Assembly (NCBI GenBank): GCA_963731745.1
Contig: CAVSWT010000015.1
Span: 1-64,000, forward strand
Reading direction: 5' to 3'
DNA length: 64,000 bases
Source of the DNA: CAVSWT01 sp963731745
Lineage (GTDB): Bacteria; Bacteroidota; Ignavibacteria; Ignavibacteriales; Ignavibacteriaceae
The notes beneath the pieces are model-generated. The model was not told where the DNA came from and searched no databases. It was given only the letters and a program-made list of their open reading frames with translations. The translations under genes and the position numbers were made by a program. Positions 41,181 through 49,532 of the stretch are shown here, piece by piece. How positions within the stretch are numbered: position 1 is the stretch's first letter; each line of letters begins with the position of its first letter.

Positions 41181-42491
41181 ATGAAAAATGAGCCGGAAAC
41201 TATCGCTTTAGCTGAACCTGCATCTAACAAAATTGACAGAGAAAGTTTAATAAACAGATATAAATCCGTAAGAAATTTTTCGCATAAATTATGTAAACCC
41301 CTTGTAACAGAAGATTATGTAATTCAATCTATGCCGGATGTTAGTCCTACTAAGTGGCATCTTGCCCATACAAGCTGGTTCTTCGAAGCTTTCATTCTAA
41401 GCAAAGCAGAAAAAAATTACAAATCACTTCATCCTCAATATAACTTTCTTTTTAATTCCTATTATGTACAAGTTGGTGAAAGGCACACAAGAGCATATAG
41501 AGGATTATTATCACGTCCAACAGTTGAACAAGTTTATGAATATAGATCTTATGTTGATAAAAATATGCTTCATTTTTTAGAGAATAGTGACGATAAAACT
41601 TTTAATGATTTTGCCTTTGTAGTTGAAGTGGGCTTAAATCATGAGCAGCAGCATCAAGAACTTTTAATCACCGATATTAAACATGTCTTTTCAGTTAATC
41701 CCTTGAAGCCTGTTTACAAAGAAATTAGTTATGAACAAACAAATAATATCCCGCCGTTAGAATGGATGAATTTTGAAGAAGGAATTTATGAAATAGGATT
41801 TGGTGAAAATACTTTCTGTTATGATAATGAAACCCCGCGTCATAAGGAATTTGTGCAGTCATTCAAATTAGGAACACGATTAATTACAAATAAAGAATAC
41901 ATTGAATTTATGGAAGACGGCGGTTACAAAAATGCAGCGCTATGGCTTTCTGACGGCTGGGCTACAGTTGAAAAAGAAAATTGGAACGCTCCGTTTTATT
42001 GGGAAAAGAAAGATGACGAATGGTGGAATTTTACTTTAAATGGATTTAGAAAAGTTGAGCTAAATGAACCTGTTTGTCATGTAAGCTTTTATGAAGCAGA
42101 CGCATTTGCTCATTGGTCTGGTTCAAGACTTCCAACTGAAGCAGAATGGGAAACAGCCTCAACTCATATACAAATAAAGGGAAATTTTGTTGAGAGTGAA
42201 AAATTTCATCCTACGCCAATTGAATCAAATGATGGTGAAAAAACATTGCGGCAGCTTTATGGAGATGTTTGGGAATGGACACGCAGCTCTTATGCTCCAT
42301 ATCCCGGTTATAAACCATTACCTGGAGCTTTAGGCGAATACAATGGCAAATTTATGTCCAGCCAAATGGTTTTAAGAGGCGGATCATGTGCGACATCGGA
42401 GACACATATTAGAAAAACATACCGTAACTTTTTCCCTCCAAATGCAAGATGGCAATTTATGGGGATAAGATTAGCAAAAGAATCGAAATAA
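41181..42491 (+). CDS. egtB: EgtB-like ergothioneine/thiohistidine synthase (sulfoxide synthase)
   Basis: The 436-residue product has a DinB-like four-helix domain followed by an FGE-sulfatase domain. EgtB is a non-haem iron enzyme that joins hercynine and cysteine (or gamma-glutamylcysteine) using oxygen. Two iron-ligand regions are visible: WHLAHTSWFFEAF and HEQQHQELL (HxxxHxE). The FGE end reads RGGSCATS and YRNFFPPNARWQFMGIRLA. I choose ATG 41181, with TGAGGA ten bases upstream, over TTG 41166. The next gene, egtD, makes the hercynine. I cannot tell the sulfur donor from sequence alone; no egtA or egtC is present here. Confidence 0.93.
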   Translation: MKNEPETIALAEPASNKIDRESLINRYKSVRNFSHKLCKPLVTEDYVIQSMPDVSPTKWHLAHTSWFFEAFILSKAEKNYKSLHPQYNFLFNSYYVQVGERHTRAYRGLLSRPTVEQVYEYRSYVDKNMLHFLENSDDKTFNDFAFVVEVGLNHEQQHQELLITDIKHVFSVNPLKPVYKEISYEQTNNIPPLEWMNFEEGIYEIGFGENTFCYDNETPRHKEFVQSFKLGTRLITNKEYIEFMEDGGYKNAALWLSDGWATVEKENWNAPFYWEKKDDEWWNFTLNGFRKVELNEPVCHVSFYEADAFAHWSGSRLPTEAEWETASTHIQIKGNFVESEKFHPTPIESNDGEKTLRQLYGDVWEWTRSSYAPYPGYKPLPGALGEYNGKFMSSQMVLRGGSCATSETHIRKTYRNFFPPNARWQFMGIRLAKESK

Positions 42492-42526
42492 TAAATTGAT
42501 CTGTTAAATATGAAAGTAAATTTAAG

Positions 42527-43477
42527 ATGACTATTAAAACTGCGGAATTAACTCAAGAAGATATTCTTGAAGAAGTGATTGAAGGCTTATCAAAGAAACA
42601 AAAACAGCTGCCAAGCAAATTATTCTACGATGAAAAAGGTTCTGCTCTTTTTGATCAGATATGCGATCTTGAAGAATACTATCCAACAAGAACCGAAATA
42701 AAAATCATGCAGGATAATATTTTGGAAATGTCATCTCTGCTGGGCGAGGGAACTTTGCTTATTGAATTGGGAAGCGGAAGCAGTTTGAAAATTAGATTGC
42801 TGCTTGATAATATTCCGGGTTTAGCCGGATACATTCCAATCGATATTTCAACCGAACATTTAATCAATTCGTCACAAATTTTAAAAGATGATTATCCGAA
42901 TTTAGATATTTTTCCTCTTGCGGCTGATTACACTAAAGATTTTGAACTTCCTGATATCGATAAAACTTTTGATCACAAAGCAGTGTATTATCCCGGCTCA
43001 ACAATAGGAAATTTTGAACCGGCATATGCAAAAGATTTTTTAAAAAGAATTGCAAAAATTTGCGGCGATAATGGCGGATTTATAATTGGTGTTGACTTAA
43101 GAAAAGATGCCGACACACTTGAAGCTGCTTACAATGATAAAAAAGGAATAACAGCCGCATTCAATTTAAATATTCTTCAAAGATTAAATGAAGAATTGTA
43201 CGCAGATTTTGATTTAAATATGTTCAAGCATTTCGCTTTTTTCAATGATAAAGAAAGCAGAATAGAAATGCACCTTATTTCCCAGATAAATCAAGAAGTT
43301 CATCTAGGCGGTTCAACAATCTCTTTTGAAATGGGTGAAAGTATATTAACAGAATATTCTTATAAATATACGCTTCAAAGCTTTGCCGAGTTAGCATCCG
43401 ATTATTTTAACGTTAAAAAAGTATGGACAGATAAAAATAATTTATTCAGTATTCAATATTTGAGAGTAAAACATTAA
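42527..43477 (+). CDS. egtD: EgtD, L-histidine N-alpha-methyltransferase
   Basis: The 316-residue Methyltransf_33 protein converts histidine to hercynine with three S-adenosylmethionine. The N-terminus holds PSKLFYDEKGSALFDQI and EEYYPTRTE, the typical histidine-binding head. The SAM part includes IELGSGSSLKIRLLL, YIPIDIS and YYPGSTIGNF (family signature), followed by GVDLRKDA. It follows egtB after 35 bases, making an egtB-egtD operon of the minimal type. The downstream gene is convergent. Confidence 0.95.
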   Translation: MTIKTAELTQEDILEEVIEGLSKKQKQLPSKLFYDEKGSALFDQICDLEEYYPTRTEIKIMQDNILEMSSLLGEGTLLIELGSGSSLKIRLLLDNIPGLAGYIPIDISTEHLINSSQILKDDYPNLDIFPLAADYTKDFELPDIDKTFDHKAVYYPGSTIGNFEPAYAKDFLKRIAKICGDNGGFIIGVDLRKDADTLEAAYNDKKGITAAFNLNILQRLNEELYADFDLNMFKHFAFFNDKESRIEMHLISQINQEVHLGGSTISFEMGESILTEYSYKYTLQSFAELASDYFNVKKVWTDKNNLFSIQYLRVKH

Positions 43478-43530
43478 TAAAAACACTACATGAGCTTAAT
43501 CAAAGCGAAAAACATCATTGAAAAATAAAT

Positions 43531-43884
43531 TTATTTAACCGTTATCGTACCCACCATGTTCAGTTGTTCGTTACTGAAATAATCAAAATCTCCTGCGCCG
43601 TTAAATGTATAAGAAAATTCGCCGTTGGGTTTAATTTCTCCAGATGCTATTACTCTTGAGGGAATATTGACTGAATGTACGTGGTTATCTTTATTTACCC
43701 ATTTAATTGTTGTACCTGATGAAATTGTCATTGTTGCCGGAACAAATTGATCATTCTGCATTATAATTTCGTTCGCTCCCTGAGCGTCGGTAGGATTATC
43801 TTCTTTTTTGCAAGACGAAATGAATATCAGCATCAAACTAAAAAAAGACAAAAATAAAAGTTTATATATTATTCTACTGTTCAT
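43531..43884 (-). CDS. Cupredoxin-like lipoprotein lacking the Cys and His copper ligands
   Basis: From ATG 43884 the protein has a lipoprotein signal (IFISSC) and a plastocyanin-type beta-sandwich of about 95 residues (IIMQNDQFVPATMTISSG, TTIKWVNKDNHVHSV). Functional relatives carry a C-terminal Cys-x-x-His-x-x-x-Met loop. Here it reads DYFSNEQLNMVGTITV, so Cys and His are Ser and Gln while Met is retained; the His of NHVHSV is kept. It therefore probably does not bind type-1 copper normally. It may be a structural or metal-binding derivative. Longer starts at 43920 would spoil the signal peptide. Confidence 0.8.
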   Translation of the reverse strand: MNSRIIYKLLFLSFFSLMLIFISSCKKEDNPTDAQGANEIIMQNDQFVPATMTISSGTTIKWVNKDNHVHSVNIPSRVIASGEIKPNGEFSYTFNGAGDFDYFSNEQLNMVGTITVK

Positions 43885-44165
43885 CATTGAAAATCGAATC
43901 ATGTAATATTGCTCCTGCAAATCAAAAATATATTATTTTTATTATTTATTAAGGGCTTATAAATAAAAAAAATGTTGATGAATTTTTTTAATGTAAATCA
44001 CAAAAACGAATCGTCTTCAATTGAATCACAAATAATTCCTTTTGGAGAGATTTTTTTTAAAAAAGTTTCTAAATTGATTATTGTAGTGAGGATATGAAAT
44101 GATTAACAAAATGATAAGAACTTTAACTGCACGAATAATGAGAAATAATCAACAGATTTAATTAT
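43885..44165. other. Intergenic region between two minus-strand lipoprotein genes
   Basis: About 280 bases of AT-rich DNA containing no gene I can support. A 20-codon frame at 44099-44161 exists but lacks any supporting signal. The promoter of the cupredoxin-like gene should lie here. Confidence 0.35.
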
Positions 44166-44612
44166 TTAATGAAGATTTAAAACAATTGAAGAACCGCCAA
44201 TGGCTGGTCCTTTAATTAAGATATAAATTATACACGCATCAATTATTCCTCCAAGCGCTGCGGCAGTCCAAACGCTTCCGCCTTCATCAATATATGTATA
44301 TTTGATAACATTAGAGGTTTTAATTTGTGTTTGAATATTTCTTTCATCCTTAATTAAGATGGCTTCTTCATTTGATTCTGATTCATCATTTTGAGCAAAA
44401 CCCTCATAAAGACCTGTTATTTCAGTGGAATCTTTAAGATTTAAAATAACTTTTGTACCATGTTTTATTTTTTGCAGCTTCTTCAAGTTAACTTCATTAG
44501 GACCTTTGTATGAAGCATTATCAATTGCGACTAGACCTCCCCAAAAAACACTGCATGATGAAAATAACAATGTGGATGAGTATAATAACAAAATTTTAAT
44601 AAACGAATTCAT
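44166..44612 (-). CDS. Small lipoprotein of unknown function
   Basis: From ATG 44612 the protein has 148 residues. Its lipobox is LLFSSC. Then come KKLQKIKHGTKVILNLKDS, TGLYEGFAQNDESESNEEAILI and TSNVIKYTYIDEGG, the last resembling a single beta sandwich. A C-terminal hydrophobic Gly/Ala-rich segment (about 115-135) follows. The layout (lipobox, small beta part, glycine-rich C-terminal hydrophobic stretch) is like the paralogous lipoproteins at 21609 and 22150, but I cannot show homology by eye. ATG 44642 is rejected because it would place charged residues in front of the signal. Confidence 0.65.
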   Translation of the reverse strand: MNSFIKILLLYSSTLLFSSCSVFWGGLVAIDNASYKGPNEVNLKKLQKIKHGTKVILNLKDSTEITGLYEGFAQNDESESNEEAILIKDERNIQTQIKTSNVIKYTYIDEGGSVWTAAALGGIIDACIIYILIKGPAIGGSSIVLNLH

Positions 44613-44642
44613 TCGTTCATCTTCAAAAATTAAAAGAATCAA

Positions 44643-44816
44643 TTGCTAAAAATTAATTATAACTTAGCGGAAATTAATTTGTTTGACAAGGGAAAAATTT
44701 CTTAAAAAATCAGATTATTTCTTAAATTGCATAATTATTAAATAACTTTTGTGTAATAAATAGCTCAGTTATAATTATTCTTTTGTATAAAATTATTTGT
44801 TAGGAAAAAATTAAAG
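44643..44816. other. AT-rich divergent spacer
   Basis: 174 bases between the minus-strand lipoprotein and the plus-strand methyltransferase. No hairpin, RNA gene or convincing promoter is seen. Confidence 0.3.
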
Positions 44817-45371
44817 ATGAAAAAATTAAATCTCGGCTGCGGTAAAGATCTTAAGGAAGGATATGTTAATCTTGATATAGTTGATTACGGCGGCAATATG
44901 ATTCATGATATAAATAAATTTCCTTACCCGTTTGAAGAAAATACTTTTGATGAAGTTTTTGCTTCTCATATACTCGAACATCTGGATAATTTTCATAATT
45001 CAGTTACAGAACTTTATAGAATTATAAAACCAAATGGATTATTAATAGTGTACGCACCGTTTTTTCTGAACACAAAATATTTCGGCGAACCGGATCATAA
45101 AATTCCTTTTTCAATTCGTACTTTTGATAATTATGAATATATAGAAAACAGAAAATTAAAATTTTACGAAAAGTGGAAGCTTAATCACCGCACTAATTAT
45201 GAAGGCAAAGCGCAATTTGAAGTTGTTGAAAAAAGATTTATCACTTCACATTTTGCTCCATTAAAATGGATGGATTTATTTCTCAATATTGAGCCAGTAA
45301 TGTATGAAAGGTTTTTAGCGGGGATTTTTTCTCCGGAAGAAGTTTTCTTTAAATTGAGAATTATAAAATAA
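44817..45371 (+). CDS. Class I SAM-dependent methyltransferase
   Basis: The 184-residue product has motif I LNLGCGKDLKEGYVNLDI (SAM binding, residues 4-21), motif II DEVFASHILEHLDN with the acid pair and HILEHL, and post-motif KPNGLLIVYAPFF. It is short and of the Methyltransf_11 type, often acting on sugars or small molecules. There is no obvious partner: it lies between two minus-strand genes. The substrate is unknown. Confidence 0.85.
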   Translation: MKKLNLGCGKDLKEGYVNLDIVDYGGNMIHDINKFPYPFEENTFDEVFASHILEHLDNFHNSVTELYRIIKPNGLLIVYAPFFLNTKYFGEPDHKIPFSIRTFDNYEYIENRKLKFYEKWKLNHRTNYEGKAQFEVVEKRFITSHFAPLKWMDLFLNIEPVMYERFLAGIFSPEEVFFKLRIIK

Positions 45372-45389
45372 TTGAGAGAATACATTCAT

Positions 45390-45806
45390 TCAATTTAGAT
45401 ATTCCGAATATTGGATTGCAATTTCCTGGCATTCCTTAGCAATTTCCTCTCTGCTTCTAATTCCCAATTTTACTGCAATATCCAAAGCATTTAATCTTCC
45501 GAGGCATCCGGAAATTTTTGATAAATTTCCTGATAAATCAAACTGTTTTTGAATACCGGTTGTAATTGTAGCACATAGTGTAAAAACAGCAACGACAGCA
45601 CAAGTCCAGCGCCAATTCATAAAAGGCGAATTTGAAGCCGCAGTATAACCTGCCAATAAAGTTGCCAACGTGCTTGCCAGCAGACCAATAATTATAGTTT
45701 GTGTATTTGATTTGCGCAGTTTACGCTGACGTTTTTCAGCCTTCAATTTATTTTCTATTATCCATTTAACTTGTTCATCAGGATTCTGTTGATTATTATT
45801 TCCCAT
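45390..45806 (-). CDS. Two-TM membrane protein, possibly SLATT-like
   Basis: The 138-residue product has a basic N-terminal helix (KWIIENKLKAEKRQRKLRKS), two TM helices (TIIIGLLASTLATLLAGYT, about 36-55; WTCAVVAVFTLCATITTG, about 67-85) and a C-terminal amphipathic helix (LDIAVKLGIRSREEIAKECQ). The two-helix hairpin followed by helical tail resembles SLATT-domain effectors of bacterial conflict systems, but also unrelated small membrane proteins. It stands apart from any nucleotidyltransferase partner, so I treat the SLATT idea as weak. Confidence 0.55.
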   Translation of the reverse strand: MGNNNQQNPDEQVKWIIENKLKAEKRQRKLRKSNTQTIIIGLLASTLATLLAGYTAASNSPFMNWRWTCAVVAVFTLCATITTGIQKQFDLSGNLSKISGCLGRLNALDIAVKLGIRSREEIAKECQEIAIQYSEYLN

Positions 45807-45873
45807 TCGATGCCTCTGCTGCTTAAATTAATAAATAATTGCTTAACTGAATTAATAGAAAAGATTAATTTAT

Positions 45874-46248
45874 TCAAATTTTTCTGTTGAACTTAAATCC
45901 TTCAACAATAATTAAAATCCAGCCAATCAAAAAACTTACACCTCCAAATGGAGTTATAATTGCAAATGCTGTTACTGCAGTTATAGCATAAATATAAAGT
46001 GAAAATGAAAACAAAATAATCCCTATTAAAAAAAATAATGCGGATTTAAAAAATTTTTCATTACCATTTAAGGAAATTGCAAGAAGACAAACAGCATGAA
46101 CAAGATGATACGTCACACCAGTTTTATATACTTCTAATAAATGTTGGGGAATTTTGTCATCAAGTCCGTGTGCACCAAAAGCACCTATTGCAACTGCTAA
46201 AAAACCCATCACTCCGCTGATAATTATCCAAAAACCCTTTTTAGTCAT
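45874..46248 (-). CDS. DUF423 family membrane protein (YgdD-like)
   Basis: The 124-residue protein with four TM helices carries the signature AIGAFGAHGL (residues 20-29) and VYKTGVTYHLVHAV, the hallmark of DUF423. It ends with the fourth helix FLIGWILIIVEGFKFNRK. The function is unknown even in E. coli, though the family is highly conserved. It is a single-gene unit, in the opposite direction to uvrB. Confidence 0.93.
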   Translation of the reverse strand: MTKKGFWIIISGVMGFLAVAIGAFGAHGLDDKIPQHLLEVYKTGVTYHLVHAVCLLAISLNGNEKFFKSALFFLIGIILFSFSLYIYAITAVTAFAIITPFGGVSFLIGWILIIVEGFKFNRKI

Positions 46249-46450
46249 TTTTCATTCATCTTCTTCTGTTATTAGGCCGCATATTTTATATTGAATAGTT
46301 AATACAAAAATAATTAACTTACAAAACTAAATTCCGATTTAAATTAAAAATTTTTTCTGTCCCGCTGAACAGAAAACAGAAATAACTTATTTGTACTTAG
46401 CGGGTTGGATCGGTAATTCTATTAACCAACAATAAATAAATTTAACAATT

Positions 46451-46792
46451 ATGAAAATTTTACAAAAATTAATATTACCGTTTCTTTTTTTAATAGTCAT
46501 TTATTTTATTTACTCTATTTACTTCGCTCCAAATGATGAACTTGGCTTATTCTCAAACTTTGATACAAATAATAACGCCAACAAAGAAATTAAAGTAGTA
46601 ATAAATGAAAAGAAAAATATTGAAAATGATGTACCTGCCGGCGCATCAACTTTTTATGCACTAGATAAAAATGGGATTGAAGTATTGGTAAATGGCCCAA
46701 TTCTTCCACCAGATATAAATATATCCGACCCTGTTATATTAAAAGGCCATTTGCATCAGGATCATTTTCACTCTGTAGAAATATCTCAATAA
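46451..46792 (+). CDS. Membrane-anchored OB-fold-like protein (CcmE-like)
   Basis: The 113-residue product has one N-terminal anchor (LILPFLFLIVIYFIYSIYF) followed by an Asn-rich linker, then a short beta domain: STFYALDKNGIEVLVNG, DPVILKGHLHQDHFHSVEIS. The latter resembles the OB core of CcmE haem chaperones (DxVVxxGxxxxDxFxAxEI). The His/Asp-rich HLHQDHFH may bind metal or haem. The CcmE haem-binding His motif with Tyr downstream is not evident, so the assignment is tentative. It begins 202 bases after the previous gene and ends 8 bases before uvrB. Confidence 0.5.
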   Translation: MKILQKLILPFLFLIVIYFIYSIYFAPNDELGLFSNFDTNNNANKEIKVVINEKKNIENDVPAGASTFYALDKNGIEVLVNGPILPPDINISDPVILKGHLHQDHFHSVEISQ

Positions 46793-46800
46793 AAAATTTT

Positions 46801-48813
46801 ATGAATAAGTTTGAATTAGTTTCTAGTTATAAACCATCCGGTGACCAGCCGCAAGCAATTGAATCGCTGCTTAAAGGAATTAAAAGCGGTGAAAAATTTC
46901 AAACACTTTTGGGTGTTACCGGAAGCGGAAAAACTTTCACAATCTCAAATGTTATTAAGGAACTTAATAAACCAACACTAATTATTTCACACAACAAAAC
47001 TTTAGCTGCCCAGCTTTATTCGGAATTTAAAAATTTCTTCCCTAAGAACCCGGTTGAATTTTTTATAAGCTATTATGACTATTACCAGCCGGAGGCTTAC
47101 GTCGTCAGAAACGATCTTTATATTGAAAAGGATTTTGCAATAAATGAAGAAATAGACAGGCTAAGACTTAAAGCTACCACGTCCTTAATTGAAGGAAGGA
47201 ATGATGTCATTGTTGTTGCCAGTGTTAGCTGCATCTATGGTATCGGTGCGCCGCAGGAATACGCAAATCAAATTATATTCCTTAAAAAAGGTGCGGCTTA
47301 TGAGCGCAAAAAATTGATGCGTAATTTAATTGACATTCATTATGTAAGAAATGATACCGATTTCTCACGCGGTACTTTTAGAGCACGCGGAGATGTAATT
47401 GAAATTATCCCTGCTTATCAATATGAGGAAGCAATAAGAATTGAATTTTGGGATAATGAAATAGAAAAGCTTTCAATTATCGATTCCATAACTGGCGATG
47501 TTTTAAGAGAAGTTGATTCGTCTCCTGTTTACCCTGCAAAATATTTTGTATCAAACCGCGAGCAGGTACAAAGAGCTATTTATGATATTGAAACAGAATT
47601 AGCTGAGCGAATTAAATATTTTCAGCGGGAAGAAAAATATTTAGAGGCCCAGCGCATTGAACAACGCACAAAATTTGATATCGAAATGATGAAGGAAATT
47701 GGTTACTGTGCCGGGATTGAAAACTATTCACGCCACATGGATAATCGTCCACCGGGTTCACGGCCTTCAACCTTAATAGATTATTTTCCGAAAGATTTTC
47801 TTTTAGTAATTGATGAATCGCATGTTACAATTCCTCAAATACGCGGAATGTATAATGGCGACCGGGCTAGAAAAGAGACATTAGTAGAATATGGATTTCG
47901 CCTCCCATCAGCGCTGGATAACCGCCCGATGAAGTTTGAAGAATTTTATAGTATGATTAATCAAACCATATTCGTTAGTGCTACGCCCGCTGATTACGAA
48001 CTTGAAAAAAGCGGCGGCGTTATAGTTGAGCAGATTATTCGTCCTACAGGTTTACTTGATCCTGAAATTATTGTACGCCCTATTAAAGGACAGATTGATG
48101 ATTTAATTGGAGAAATAAGAGCTAGGTCTATTCTAAAAGAAAGAATTCTAGTTACAACTTTAACAAAAAAAATGGCAGAAGATCTTTCAGATTATTTAGA
48201 TAAAATAGGAATATTGGTAAGATATATTCACAGCGATATTGATGCTTTAGAAAGAGTTGAAATTTTACGTGATTTAAGAATTGGGGACTTTGATGTTTTA
48301 GTAGGAGTTAATCTTTTAAGAGAAGGCCTTGATTTGCCTGAAGTTTCTCTTGTTGCAATCATCGATGCTGACAAAGAGGGATTTTTAAGAAGTGAGCGAT
48401 CGTTGATGCAGACCGCAGGAAGAACCGCGCGTAACGTTAACGGAAAAGTAATTATGTATGCAGACAAAATAACCGAATCTATGCGCAAGACAATTGAGGA
48501 AACAAATCGACGGCGCAAACTTCAAACCGAATATAATGAACAACATGGAATTTCTCCGAAAACAATTTATAAGAGCATGGAAGAAATTATGTCTTCAACT
48601 TCCATTGCAGATGTAAGAAGAAAGGAAGAGAAAGAGAATTTTTCTTTTTCAAAAGTTGCCGAGCCTATTCTCAAATATATGGACAATGATCAGAAGAGAG
48701 ATTTAATTGAACAGCTAACAGATGAAATGCATCAAGCAGCAAAAGATCTTGAGTTTGAACGGGCAGCAAACTTAAGAGATGAAATCAATAAATTGAAGAA
48801 AATGATTAAGTAA
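46801..48813 (+). CDS. uvrB: Excinuclease ABC subunit B
   Basis: The 670-residue protein has the full UvrB set. The Walker A loop is GVTGSGKTFT (about 40-49), the beta-hairpin damage-verification element is YYDYYQPEAYV, and helicase motifs include VIDESHV, SATPADYE, VGVNLLREGLDLPEV and TAGRTARN. The C-terminal UVR domain (LEFERAANLRDEINKLK) binds UvrA and UvrC. It acts in nucleotide excision repair. The first residues, FELVSSYKPSGDQPQAI, define the start. It follows the small OB-like gene by 8 bases, which may be cotranscription. Confidence 0.98.
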   Translation: MNKFELVSSYKPSGDQPQAIESLLKGIKSGEKFQTLLGVTGSGKTFTISNVIKELNKPTLIISHNKTLAAQLYSEFKNFFPKNPVEFFISYYDYYQPEAYVVRNDLYIEKDFAINEEIDRLRLKATTSLIEGRNDVIVVASVSCIYGIGAPQEYANQIIFLKKGAAYERKKLMRNLIDIHYVRNDTDFSRGTFRARGDVIEIIPAYQYEEAIRIEFWDNEIEKLSIIDSITGDVLREVDSSPVYPAKYFVSNREQVQRAIYDIETELAERIKYFQREEKYLEAQRIEQRTKFDIEMMKEIGYCAGIENYSRHMDNRPPGSRPSTLIDYFPKDFLLVIDESHVTIPQIRGMYNGDRARKETLVEYGFRLPSALDNRPMKFEEFYSMINQTIFVSATPADYELEKSGGVIVEQIIRPTGLLDPEIIVRPIKGQIDDLIGEIRARSILKERILVTTLTKKMAEDLSDYLDKIGILVRYIHSDIDALERVEILRDLRIGDFDVLVGVNLLREGLDLPEVSLVAIIDADKEGFLRSERSLMQTAGRTARNVNGKVIMYADKITESMRKTIEETNRRRKLQTEYNEQHGISPKTIYKSMEEIMSSTSIADVRRKEEKENFSFSKVAEPILKYMDNDQKRDLIEQLTDEMHQAAKDLEFERAANLRDEINKLKKMIK

Positions 48814-48893
48814 TATCAATTTTTTGCTTAAGTCAAACACATAAAATCTTTTCAGAGATACTTACCTTTAAATGAAATTATTAACAATTAACC

Positions 48894-49262
48894 TTGAGTG
48901 AAAAATTAAAAAATATTGGCGCCTGGATAGGATCAATTATTCTTTCTTTAATATATATAACAGTTGGAATAATGAAACTCATAGGAACAGATATGGACAT
49001 TAAAAATTTTGTTGATTGGGGTTACCCAATTTGGTTCCGATTCCCAATTGGAATTATTGAAATCTTTTTGGGTATCGGAATGTTAATTCCAAAAATCAGA
49101 TTGCTTACAATAATTGGAATTTTTATTTGGACTCTGGCAGCAGAAGTAACACATATCCAGGCAGGCCAGGCAAATTTAATTTTTTATCCGCTTTTATTTT
49201 CAGTAGCTGCGGCAATCATTTTTTTGCTTTCGAAGACAAAACTATATTGGCCGCAAATGTGA
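48894..49262 (+). CDS. DoxX/DUF417-like four-TM membrane protein
   Basis: The 122-residue product starts at TTG 48894 (MSEKLKN), as no ATG gives the first helix. It has four TM helices: GAWIGSIILSLIYITVGIMKL, WFRFPIGIIEIFLGIGML, LLTIIGIFIWTLAAEVTHI and LFSVAAAIIFLL. The small, Gly-rich four-helix build fits DoxX-like proteins. The role is unknown; such proteins are linked to redox and thiol metabolism. No SD is clear. Confidence 0.72.
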   Translation: MSEKLKNIGAWIGSIILSLIYITVGIMKLIGTDMDIKNFVDWGYPIWFRFPIGIIEIFLGIGMLIPKIRLLTIIGIFIWTLAAEVTHIQAGQANLIFYPLLFSVAAAIIFLLSKTKLYWPQM

Positions 49263-49280
49263 AAATAAATGTTCTATAAG

Positions 49281-49532
49281 TTAGGATTCAATTTTATTAT
49301 TGATTTCGTTTAATATCGCTTCCCTCTGTGTTTCTGTGAAATCATCTTTATAAAATCTCAAAAATAAATAACTAATAATTTCTTTGTTAGATAATCCTTC
49401 CGGCAAAGAAGAAATAACAATTTCTCTAGCTGCATCAAATATATTTGAAGCCATTAATAGTTTTTCTTCACCTGTGAATTTTTTATATAAATTGTTTTGA
49501 AATTCTTCAGCTTCTTTTAATGTATCATTCAC
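49281..49532 (-). CDS. Small protein overlapping the nucleotidyltransferase gene
   Basis: The 83-residue product begins at GTG 49532, overlapping the last 8 bases of the upstream nucleotidyltransferase gene (GTGAATGA). It is helical and charged: EEFQNNLYKKFTGEEKLLMASNIFDAAREI and a C-terminal KDDFTETQREAILNEINNK. There is no recognised motif. The tight coupling suggests a partner of the nucleotidyltransferase, in the manner of two-gene HEPN/MNT or AbiE-like pairs, but the HEPN motif R-x4-6-H is not seen. Confidence 0.6.
   Translation of the reverse strand: MNDTLKEAEEFQNNLYKKFTGEEKLLMASNIFDAAREIVISSLPEGLSNKEIISYLFLRFYKDDFTETQREAILNEINNKIES

Noticed and set aside
44099..44161. 20-codon ORF before the lipoprotein at 44166
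   Set aside because: Too short, no hydrophobic or conserved pattern, no clear SD.
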